Shown here: piece after piece, positions 1-6,311 of the stretch | How the letters are laid out: each line of letters starts with the position of its first letter | How positions within the stretch are numbered: the first letter of the stretch is position 1 | Assembly (NCBI GenBank): GCA_018238825.1 | Contig: JABCSP010000051.1 | Location: 1 to 10,814 of the forward strand | Source of the DNA: Candidatus Thorarchaeota archaeon | GTDB taxonomy: Archaea; Asgardarchaeota; Thorarchaeia; Thorarchaeales; Thorarchaeaceae | Direction: 5' to 3' | DNA: 10,814 nucleotides | The notes under the pieces: generated by a model | Told to the model about the DNA's origin: nothing | Databases searched by the model: none | What the model saw: the letters and a program-made list of their open reading frames with translations, nothing else | Translations under genes and position numbers: made by a program

Positions 1-1
1 A

Positions 2-289
2 CAAGAGAAGGAGAAATGTCTTCTCAAAGCCTTGGAACTCGACCCAAATTCAGTTTATGCTTGGAATAATATTGGTTTAGCTAGACGCGCATTAGGTGAT
101 ATAGACGATGCTATTGCAGCTTTCTACAAGGGTGTTGAAGCAGGACCTCATCGTAAGCAAGCATGGATAGATTTAGTGAGATTACTAAACAAAGCAAATC
201 GACAAGAGGAAGCTTTGCGAGTGATAGATGAAGCAACAACTGCGGGAATTTTCTCAAGAAACACTGAGGGTACTGCACTTATTCAGTAA
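2..289 (+). CDS. TPR-repeat protein, C-terminal fragment (5' end outside window)
   Basis: The reading frame is open from base 2 with no start needed, so this is the last 95 codons of a longer gene. It ends at TAA 287-289. The visible part holds about two tetratricopeptide repeats. One repeat ends in the classic KALELDPNS-type turn and is followed by a helix pair with AWNNIGLARRALGDIDDAI, which fits the TPR consensus (W, G, A and P spacing). A second, more diverged pair follows, ending in EEALRVIDEATTAGI. TPR units form helical scaffolds for protein-protein contacts, and the partner cannot be inferred. An internal TTG at 32 is a possible start, but the repeat continues upstream of it, so I treat the gene as truncated by the window edge. 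It points toward the next gene, with a 55-bp gap in which I see no clear terminator. Confidence 0.72.
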   Translation, partial: QEKEKCLLKALELDPNSVYAWNNIGLARRALGDIDDAIAAFYKGVEAGPHRKQAWIDLVRLLNKANRQEEALRVIDEATTAGIFSRNTEGTALIQ

Positions 290-344
290 ATCATTTAGTC
301 AGGTTATTTATGTTGATAATATGTATAACAGTGTCTGCACCGAC

Positions 345-950
345 TTAATCGATGTGGTTTGAGAAAAGATTGTAGATGGTTGTGACAAGACAATCAAGAG
401 CAGATAGTGGCTCTAGGACTGCTCCATCCAGGAGATTCCTGTTAGGAGTACCTGTACCATTGTTGGATATGATATGACCCGAATCTGTTTGAAAAGCAGT
501 AATGTATACCCATGAGCCGTCTGTGTATATGATTTCAATATCATACCAAATACTTGGACTTGGTTCTAATAACGCTAGAGTCGAGGTATTTGAAGAAAAT
601 GTCTGGTTCAGTCCTTCATAGAGTGCATCGTTTATCGATTCAACTTCTTCTGGGGTGACTGTGAAGGTCCTGTCATATATCTCAAGATTTTCATAATAAC
701 CAGCGGAATCATCCATGAAATTTGCATTGACCTGCCAAGAACCATTCTCCAAAAATACAAAGTTCGCCTCAGCTAGTTCAGGATACAGTAAGTCCGTGCT
801 GTTGCCACATATCTTCAGCGTTATTATCCCTGTAGAGTTTGGGGTGACATCTGGATTATCAGAGTTGGACATCGACAGAAAAGCTGCACCAGAGATGCCG
901 ATTATTATGATTGTTACGACAATAACTACCTTAGAGTTCTCTGAACCCAT
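345..950 (-). CDS. Hypothetical membrane-anchored surface protein (201 aa)
   Basis: I do not recognise a family. The ATG at 950 is chosen because a perfect GGAGG (959-963) lies 8 nt upstream. The frame stays open to a TTG at 1058, but that extension adds a charged N-terminus before the membrane segment and has no good ribosome site. From the chosen start, residues 8-26 are a single hydrophobic segment rich in I and V, preceded by a short polar N-terminus. This fits a signal anchor or uncleaved signal peptide. The remaining roughly 170 residues are acidic and rich in N, S, T, Y and D, with six N-X-S/T sequons (N38, N50, N69, N115, N121, N164) and only two cysteines (C48, C187). This suggests an extracytoplasmic domain glycosylated in an archaeal manner. 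Function is unknown. The gene is convergent with the TPR gene and divergent from the HD-domain gene. Confidence 0.65.
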   Translation of the reverse strand: MGSENSKVVIVVTIIIIGISGAAFLSMSNSDNPDVTPNSTGIITLKICGNSTDLLYPELAEANFVFLENGSWQVNANFMDDSAGYYENLEIYDRTFTVTPEEVESINDALYEGLNQTFSSNTSTLALLEPSPSIWYDIEIIYTDGSWVYITAFQTDSGHIISNNGTGTPNRNLLDGAVLEPLSALDCLVTTIYNLFSNHID

Positions 951-958
951 TTGTGTGT

Positions 959-963
959 CCTCC
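959..963 (-). promoter_or_regulatory. Shine-Dalgarno site of the surface-protein gene
   Basis: On the minus strand these bases read GGAGG, 8 nt before the ATG at 950. It decides the start: the alternative TTG at 1058 would place this motif inside the coding region. Confidence 0.7.
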
Positions 964-1101
964 AAACCCAGCACTGTATATGCCCTTCTTCTCATCAACT
1001 TTTTGTTCTCGGCTTGTGCTACGTTCTTATCAAAACGGCTGTTTACGAAAGGGTACAATTTTAGGGGACTTGTTTTGGTAAAGGCTTGAAGGATTTTTAG
1101 T

Positions 1102-1107
1102 AAGGTG
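1102..1107 (+). promoter_or_regulatory. Shine-Dalgarno-like site of the HD-domain gene
   Basis: AAGGTG lies 7 nt before the GTG start at 1115. It supports the GTG start, which is also the only start codon between the in-frame TAA at 1079-1081 and the conserved N-terminal helix. Confidence 0.55.
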
Positions 1108-1114
1108 TCTAGTT

Positions 1115-1714
1115 GTGTTCAAAAGTGAAAGATTACGCCAACAAGTAGAGTTCCTGAAAGAAATAGATGATCTAAAACAGATTTTTCGTCAAACTGTGCT
1201 AACTAAAGATCGGCGTCAGGAAAATGATGCTGAACACTCTTGGCATCTTGCAATGCTAGTGATGGTACTCTCAGAATATTCTAACCAATCATCAATAGAT
1301 CTTCTCAGAACAGTAAAGATGGTTCTAATTCATGATATCATAGAGATTGATGCAGGAGATACATTCTGTTATGATGACCATGATAGAAATGCAAAGACTG
1401 AGAAGGAACGAAAGGCAGCACATCGCATCTTTGGTATTCTTCCTGAAAACCAGGCACAAGAATTCATTGATCTATGGGAAGAGTTTGAAGCAATGGAAAC
1501 ACCTGAAGCGCAGTTTGCTGCCGCCGTAGATAGATTGCAACCATTATTGCTTAATTATTACTCAGAAGGGTATGCGTGGAAAAAACATGGAATAAAGAGA
1601 AGTCAGGTAATCGAACGTAACCACCACATTTCCAAAGGTTCCAAAGTTCTATGGGAATTTGCAGAGAATCTCATTGAAGAGTCCGTAAACAAAGGATATC
1701 TCATTGATGGATGA
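1115..1714 (+). CDS. HD-domain phosphohydrolase, YfbR/HDDC2-like 5'-deoxynucleotidase
   Basis: This is predicted to be a cytosolic metal-dependent hydrolase that removes the phosphate from (deoxy)nucleoside 5'-monophosphates, in nucleotide salvage or pool control. The HD signature is complete: H41 (in NDAEHSWH), H73-D74 (in LIHDIIEIDAGDTF) and D139 (in AAVDRLQP). E77 and D82 lie +3 and +8 from the HD aspartate, as do the catalytic residues of E. coli YfbR. The length of 199 residues is typical of the COG1896 family. The RQTVLTKDRRQENDAEHSWH segment is typical of the archaeal/bacterial HD_3 branch. Substrate specificity is inferred from the family only. The start is GTG with an AAGGTG site 7 nt upstream. 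The gene is alone on the plus strand, and its stop lies 6 bp from the stop of the convergent cupin gene. Confidence 0.87.
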   Translation: MFKSERLRQQVEFLKEIDDLKQIFRQTVLTKDRRQENDAEHSWHLAMLVMVLSEYSNQSSIDLLRTVKMVLIHDIIEIDAGDTFCYDDHDRNAKTEKERKAAHRIFGILPENQAQEFIDLWEEFEAMETPEAQFAAAVDRLQPLLLNYYSEGYAWKKHGIKRSQVIERNHHISKGSKVLWEFAENLIEESVNKGYLIDG

Positions 1715-1720
1715 GTTAGG

Positions 1721-2089
1721 TTATACTAGTTCTTCGGCATCTGGTTTCCACGCAGGGTCTACAATACATAGAAACTCCAGATTATCAGAGCCTATATTTT
1801 CAATCCACTGAACTGAAGGTGGATGAATGTAGATCGTATCTCCAAGTGATACTTCAGCTGTTTCATCATCTATGTGCATCAGTCCTTTTCCTTTCAGAAT
1901 GTAATAGACCTCAGATGCTTCATGGAACTTGTGAGGAAGTGATTTCTTCTCGGGTTTCAATGTGGCATGGGCAAGACTGTAGTTGAGGACCAGTGGTTGA
2001 GATTCGTGTTTTGGATTGAGGATTTCACGTATTGTGGTGTTATCTAATGCGTTTATCGACTCTCGCTCGTGTAATTTCCTAATCAGCAT
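1721..2089 (-). CDS. Small single-domain cupin protein (122 aa)
   Basis: This is a small beta-barrel cupin. Motif 1 is seen around residues 51-69 (LPHKFHEASEVYYILKGKG) with candidate metal ligands H53, H56 and E60. Motif 2 is around 83-98 (GDTIYIHPPSVQWIEN), where the usual metal-binding histidine position is Q94. The C-terminus LEFLCIVDPAW is characteristic of a widespread small archaeal/bacterial cupin family of unknown role. The protein may bind a metal or small ligand, but no reaction can be named. The ATG at 2089 is preceded by AGAGGA about 10 nt upstream, just after the stop of the acyl-CoA dehydrogenase gene 18 bp away. The two are therefore probably co-transcribed, with the cupin as the last gene. 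The displaced first-motif histidine and the Q94 substitution make normal metal binding uncertain. Confidence 0.87.
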   Translation of the reverse strand: MLIRKLHERESINALDNTTIREILNPKHESQPLVLNYSLAHATLKPEKKSLPHKFHEASEVYYILKGKGLMHIDDETAEVSLGDTIYIHPPSVQWIENIGSDNLEFLCIVDPAWKPDAEELV

Positions 2090-2107
2090 AATTACTCAAT
2101 CCTCTAA

Positions 2108-3307
2108 TTAGAAATCTGGTGGTTTATTGTTATACCATCGAGGTATCTTCCCCATTGCAGGTTCATATCCAGAAAGGACATGACGTGCAAGTATCAATCG
2201 CTGAACTTCGCTAGTTCCCTCATATATCTGGTACAGTTTTGCATCCCTGAATAACTTCTCAACAGGGAATTGATCAATGTACCCATAGCCGCCATAGATT
2301 TGAACTGCCTCGCTTGCTACTTCCATTGCCACATCAGTAGCGAATGCTTTAGCTGCACTTGCAGGAATTGTAGAATCACCATCAAAATCAGTGGTCCATG
2401 CAGCTTTGAGGTACATAAGACGAGCAGCTTCTATTTTCATGAACATTTCAGCAAGTTTGAACTGAATTACTTCAAAGTTTTGAAGTTTTTCGCCAAAAAC
2501 CTCTCTTTTTCCAACATAATCACGAGCATATTCCATTGCAGATCTTGCTAGACCTGTAGCAAATGCCGCAATTGCGGGACGTGTCATAGAGAAAGTCTTC
2601 ATTGCAATCTTGAAGCCTTCACCCTCAGAACCCAGCATATTCTCAACAGGCACTTTCACATCTCTTAGTATCACAGATGTAGTAGTTGATGCTTTATGTC
2701 CCATCTTCTCAACTGGTCGACCAACCTTTAATCCTGGAGAGTCTGCATCTACTATGAATGCGCATAATGCCTTGTGTCTTTTACTCGGATCAAGACTAGC
2801 AAAGACTGTGAATGTATCTGCATGAGGGGCATTTGTTATCCAAAATTTTGAACCATTCAGAACATAGACATCGCCATCTTGTTCAACACGAGTTTGAATT
2901 CCTGCTACATCAGAACCCATACCTGGTTCAGAGCAGGCAAAGCTGATAAACTTCAGATTTTCAGTGAGCGGTCTGAGATACTTCTCTTTTTGTTCATCTG
3001 TACCTGCAACAAGGATTGGTTCTGCTCCTAGGGAATTGACATAGATACTTGTTGTCATTCCTGCGCAACCTGCAGCCAACTCTTCAACAACTGTACACTG
3101 TTCTAGAGTGCCAAGTCCTTGGCCACCATACTCCTTTGGGATTGCTAGATTCATCAAACCAGCTTCCCAGCATTTCTGCATGATTGGTCGGGGAAATTCA
3201 CCAGTCTTGTCATAGTAATGTGCATAGGGAAGCATATACTCCTGAGCAAATGCTCGAGCACTGTCTCTCAACTCTATCTGTTCTTTGGTCAAGGTGAAGT
3301 CGATCAT
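2108..3307 (-). CDS. Acyl-CoA dehydrogenase (FAD-dependent, 399 aa)
   Basis: This enzyme catalyses alpha,beta-dehydrogenation of an acyl-CoA thioester using FAD, normally passing electrons to ETF. It is a cytosolic homotetramer in the family. The architecture is standard: N-terminal helical domain (about 1-115), middle beta domain with signature CSEPGMGSDVAG (125-136) and WITNAPHAD, then a C-terminal helical domain with IYGGYGYIDQFPVEKLFRD and QIYEGTSEVQRLILAR. The glutamate of YEGT (E363) lines up with the catalytic base of medium/short-chain enzymes (E376 of human MCAD). Length is typical. Chain-length or branched/aromatic specificity cannot be read. I chose the ATG at 3307; a GTG at 3316 would add three residues (MSI). 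AGAGTGAG upstream is a modest ribosome site. No etfAB genes are in the window. The gene lies 85 bp downstream of the Hdr operon and 18 bp upstream of the cupin. Confidence 0.96.
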   Translation of the reverse strand: MIDFTLTKEQIELRDSARAFAQEYMLPYAHYYDKTGEFPRPIMQKCWEAGLMNLAIPKEYGGQGLGTLEQCTVVEELAAGCAGMTTSIYVNSLGAEPILVAGTDEQKEKYLRPLTENLKFISFACSEPGMGSDVAGIQTRVEQDGDVYVLNGSKFWITNAPHADTFTVFASLDPSKRHKALCAFIVDADSPGLKVGRPVEKMGHKASTTTSVILRDVKVPVENMLGSEGEGFKIAMKTFSMTRPAIAAFATGLARSAMEYARDYVGKREVFGEKLQNFEVIQFKLAEMFMKIEAARLMYLKAAWTTDFDGDSTIPASAAKAFATDVAMEVASEAVQIYGGYGYIDQFPVEKLFRDAKLYQIYEGTSEVQRLILARHVLSGYEPAMGKIPRWYNNKPPDF

Positions 3308-3333
3308 GATACTCACTCTAATTGTGGCTGATG

Positions 3334-3352
3334 CCCGCTTCTTCTCAGCGGG
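3334..3352. other. Small GC-rich inverted repeat in the Hdr operon/acyl-CoA dehydrogenase spacer
   Basis: CCCGCT (3334-3339) and AGCGGG (3347-3352) form a perfect 6-bp stem with a 7-nt loop. No U-tract follows on the minus-strand transcript, and archaeal termination usually relies on U-runs rather than hairpins, so I do not call a terminator. It could be a leader structure of the acyl-CoA dehydrogenase mRNA or an operator. Chance occurrence is possible. Confidence 0.35.
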
Positions 3353-3373
3353 TGCTTAAGTTAATTCCTAAGT

Positions 3374-3385
3374 ATCAGAACTGAT
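3374..3385. repeat. 12-bp palindrome ATCAGAACTGAT
   Basis: ATCAG-AA-CTGAT is a palindrome with two central bases, lying just after the stop codon of the 972-residue flavoprotein gene and upstream of the acyl-CoA dehydrogenase. Its placement in the only sizeable spacer of this strand would suit a dimeric regulator site for the downstream pair. It is short enough to arise by chance. Confidence 0.3.
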
Positions 3386-3392
3386 TGATATT

Positions 3393-6311
3393 CTAAGTTT
3401 GAGAGGTGATTTGTCGCACTACCTCTGGAAGACTCCACTTGAGATCAAGGACAAGTGCCCCATCAGCTGGAGCTGGACATCTACGTACGCACGTACGACA
3501 AGCAACGCACAACCAAAGATCTACTTCTACCGATCCAAAACCTGGTGATTCCTTTTCAAACACAATATTATCAGTTGGTTTTGTGGTTGCGAGTGATTTT
3601 ACAGTCGTATAGAATAGGCTTCTGTTTGTCGGTAACTCAGCAATTGCCTCATCTGAGAACTCAAACATTTCAGGTATGCGGAGTACAGGTGTGAGTTTAA
3701 TTGCATTTTCTGGACATTCAAGTTCACATAATTTACAACCTAAACAGCGTGAATGAGTCCATTCAATTGTACCAAAGCCCAATAATGGAGCATAACCCAT
3801 CTGGCTCTTGTACTCTTCCAGAACAGATGGAACATCCACATCTGCTAAATCAGCCACAGTAACTTTTTGTCTTGTAGATGGTAACTTTGCACGAGTACGA
3901 TAGGTAAGTAAGACTGCAGACTGTATCTTCTCTTCCACTTCATTTAGAATCGTTTCAGCAATAATGGAGCCGTGGATACTTACTTTTGTCAGCTTATCAC
4001 GAGATCTAGAGAAAGTTTCAAGAGAAACAGCTAATTTTCCGATATCTTCGGCCTTCAAATCAGAGAGAAGAGTTTCGATTTCTTTTCGTGCTGTGGTAAG
4101 CTGAAGAGCTATGTTTGAAACCATCTGAACTGTGACTTCAGCCTCTATTGGCGTACGAAGGACATCATACAGGATATACCCATGTTCTTCTCCAACTGTA
4201 ACAAGGTCCTCATTTCGTTTCATCTGGACAAGATGAAGAAACACCTTATCTTGAGGTATACCTGTCTTCTCGGTAAGGTCTTTTGATGTCAAAGCTCCTT
4301 TTTCTCGAACTACTGCTAGAATCGTACCTCGCTCAACCTCGTCCTGAAGGAATTTCTTCACCAGTGGTTTATTTGCTTCAGGGTCAATCCTTCCACCATA
4401 CACTGTTACATCCATGTTCGAGATTGAACAGTTAATACATCTACCAGCTTCGGTTGCAGATATTGCATCATTAAAACCAAGCTCAACTTCATCAAAGGTT
4501 GTAGCTCGGGTTTCTGGTTCCAATACAGGCATTGTTGCTCTTTGCTCTTCTTTTGCCTGTGCCTTGTCGGCTTCTACAGTTGCGATTATAGTTCCAGAGG
4601 TAGTGATTTCTTGAGAAATGGTTTCTCCACGAAGATACTGATTTATTGAAATCGCAGCCTTCTTTCCAGCTCCAACCGCCTTGACTACAGTAGCAGGACC
4701 TGAAACCGCATCGCCTCCGGCAAATACACCTTGAACACTTGTTTGATGGGATAGTGGATTAGTCTGTATTAGACCCCACTCAGTGTATTCTAGGTCTGAA
4801 AAGTAATCATCAGCATCTATCCCTTGACCAATCGCAACAACAATGCTGTCAACTTCAATATCAAATTCAGAACCAGGTATTGGGACAGGTCTTCTCCTTC
4901 CAGACTCATCAGGCTCACCTAGTTCCATTTTGATACATTGTAAACCTGTTACTTTTCCATTTTCTTCAAGTATCTTGACTGGGGAGGAGAGAATTTTGAG
5001 CGCGATACCTTCGTGTTCAGCATCCTCTATCTCGGTTTCAATAGCAGGCATTTCTTCACGGGATCGTCTGTATACAATACTTACTTCACTTGCACCAATT
5101 CGAAGAGAAATTCTTGCGGAATCAATAGCAGCATTTCCACCACCAATTACGACAACGCGTTTGCCAAGTTTTACCTTCTTGTCCATATTGATATCATCAA
5201 GAAACTCTAGTGAATGAAATACACCCTTTGCGTCCTCTCCTTCAATACGTAATTTTCGACTTGAAGAAGCACCAGTTCCAACAAAGACTGCACTGAAACC
5301 TTTTGTTAATAATTCACTTGGATTAGTAATGTGTTGGTTATTGAGAATCTCTACACCAAGCTGTTGAACATAGAATATTTCTTCCTCAAGAACATCTCGT
5401 GGAAGCCGATATGATGGAATACCATATCTGAGGAGACCTCCGTTCTTGGGTTTGGACTCAAAAATTGTTACGGGGTAACCCATCCGTGCTAAATCGTATG
5501 CACAGCCTATACCAGCTGGTCCAGCACCAACAACAGCAATCTTCTCTTCTTTATCTATAACAGGAGTTGGTGTTTCTATCTTGCCACTTGCTCGCTCGTT
5601 ATCTGCTAAGAATCTGTGAAGGTTTCTGATACTTACTGGTTGATCGATTACACCTCTTTGGCATTTACTTTCACAGGGAGCATTACAGACCCTGCCCAGT
5701 GTTCCAGCAAAGGGGTATGTATCCCTCATTAGTCGAAGTGCTTCATCAAATCGCCTATCACGAGTTAGATTGACAAATCGTTGAGTTCGAACTCCAGCAG
5801 GGCATTCAACATGACAGGGTGGTTGACCATACCGGGTTGTGATATTCATATTCTGTTGTAGTAGATACAATGCAGCTTCAGGATCAGTATCAATCTTTGA
5901 TGTGATTTCTTGCAGTGATTCCGTAAATGCATCCTTGTCATCTCCAGCAGCCTCGGATGCTTCTAGTGTATCTTTTAGTGATTTGAGAAGGTCTTGTAAT
6001 GCATCAGTTGTAGAAATAGCTACAGTTTCCTCAAGATTAGCAATCGCATCTTTGAGTACGGCATTATTTTTTATTTCTGAAGCAATGTCAACCTTTTTAG
6101 CTGCATTAAGAAACTTGGTAAAATACGAGTCTGGAAATGCAACGATTTCATCAACTAATGGAGAGAGGTCTTTCCCCAGATTGTCAATTGCCTCGTTTAC
6201 CTTGCTTGGAGGGATAGCTTGTTCTTCCTTCAATCCACCAAGAGATAATATCATATCCATCATGCGCTGACGTTTTGGAGAAAGTTCCTTTGGAGTATCA
6301 GACCCGCTCAT
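3393..6311 (-). CDS. GltD/NfnB-like FAD-NAD(P)H oxidoreductase fused to C-terminal 2x[4Fe-4S] ferredoxin domain (972 aa)
   Basis: Probably the pyridine-nucleotide module of the Hdr complex. Residues 1-155 are helical and unrecognised. Residues 160-240 match the GltD-type Fe-S lead-in, with PPCHVECPAG (C166, C170) and GRVCNAPCESKCQRG (C209, C213, C217). FAD binding is at 258-285 (VVGAGPAGIGCAYDLA). NAD(P) binding is at 386-422 (VVVIGGGNAAIDSAR, then YRRSREEMPA as in NADPH-using GltD/NfnB relatives). A second FAD motif is GGDAVSGPATVV (532-543). A lone CINC (625-628) follows, then a winged-helix-like segment (655-716), a helical stretch, and two clusters: C856-x2-C-x2-C-x3-C866 and C935-x2-C-x2-C-x3-C945. 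The ATG at 6311 overlaps the preceding TGA as ATGA and has GGAGG 7 nt upstream; the ATG at 6329 is rejected. The role is inferred from domains and context. NADH versus NADPH is undecided. Confidence 0.9.
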   Translation of the reverse strand: MSGSDTPKELSPKRQRMMDMILSLGGLKEEQAIPPSKVNEAIDNLGKDLSPLVDEIVAFPDSYFTKFLNAAKKVDIASEIKNNAVLKDAIANLEETVAISTTDALQDLLKSLKDTLEASEAAGDDKDAFTESLQEITSKIDTDPEAALYLLQQNMNITTRYGQPPCHVECPAGVRTQRFVNLTRDRRFDEALRLMRDTYPFAGTLGRVCNAPCESKCQRGVIDQPVSIRNLHRFLADNERASGKIETPTPVIDKEEKIAVVGAGPAGIGCAYDLARMGYPVTIFESKPKNGGLLRYGIPSYRLPRDVLEEEIFYVQQLGVEILNNQHITNPSELLTKGFSAVFVGTGASSSRKLRIEGEDAKGVFHSLEFLDDINMDKKVKLGKRVVVIGGGNAAIDSARISLRIGASEVSIVYRRSREEMPAIETEIEDAEHEGIALKILSSPVKILEENGKVTGLQCIKMELGEPDESGRRRPVPIPGSEFDIEVDSIVVAIGQGIDADDYFSDLEYTEWGLIQTNPLSHQTSVQGVFAGGDAVSGPATVVKAVGAGKKAAISINQYLRGETISQEITTSGTIIATVEADKAQAKEEQRATMPVLEPETRATTFDEVELGFNDAISATEAGRCINCSISNMDVTVYGGRIDPEANKPLVKKFLQDEVERGTILAVVREKGALTSKDLTEKTGIPQDKVFLHLVQMKRNEDLVTVGEEHGYILYDVLRTPIEAEVTVQMVSNIALQLTTARKEIETLLSDLKAEDIGKLAVSLETFSRSRDKLTKVSIHGSIIAETILNEVEEKIQSAVLLTYRTRAKLPSTRQKVTVADLADVDVPSVLEEYKSQMGYAPLLGFGTIEWTHSRCLGCKLCELECPENAIKLTPVLRIPEMFEFSDEAIAELPTNRSLFYTTVKSLATTKPTDNIVFEKESPGFGSVEVDLWLCVACRTCVRRCPAPADGALVLDLKWSLPEVVRQITSQT

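Larger units (their letters stand above)
951..1114. other. Divergent intergenic region
   Basis: This 164-bp spacer separates a minus-strand gene starting at 950 from a plus-strand gene starting at 1115, so it must hold promoters for both if each is independently transcribed. It is AT-rich around 1051-1075 and 1091-1100. No TATA/BRE pair sits at a convincing distance from either start, so I do not call a specific promoter. Confidence 0.4.

Noticed and set aside
715..1089. Plus-strand open frame of 124 codons opposite the surface-protein gene
   Set aside because: It is antisense to a gene with a perfect Shine-Dalgarno site and membrane anchor, and its translation shows no family pattern.
3334..3352. 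Intrinsic terminator after the Hdr operon
   Set aside because: The stem is only 6 bp, no U-tract follows on the transcribed strand, and archaeal termination generally does not use such hairpins.
4843..5217. Plus-strand open frame of 124 codons
   Set aside because: It is antisense to the conserved NAD(P)-binding domain; the serine/isoleucine-rich composition is typical of a shadow frame.
5839..6270. Plus-strand open frame of 143 codons
   Set aside because: It is a serine-rich low-complexity shadow antisense to the helical N-terminus of the 972-aa flavoprotein.
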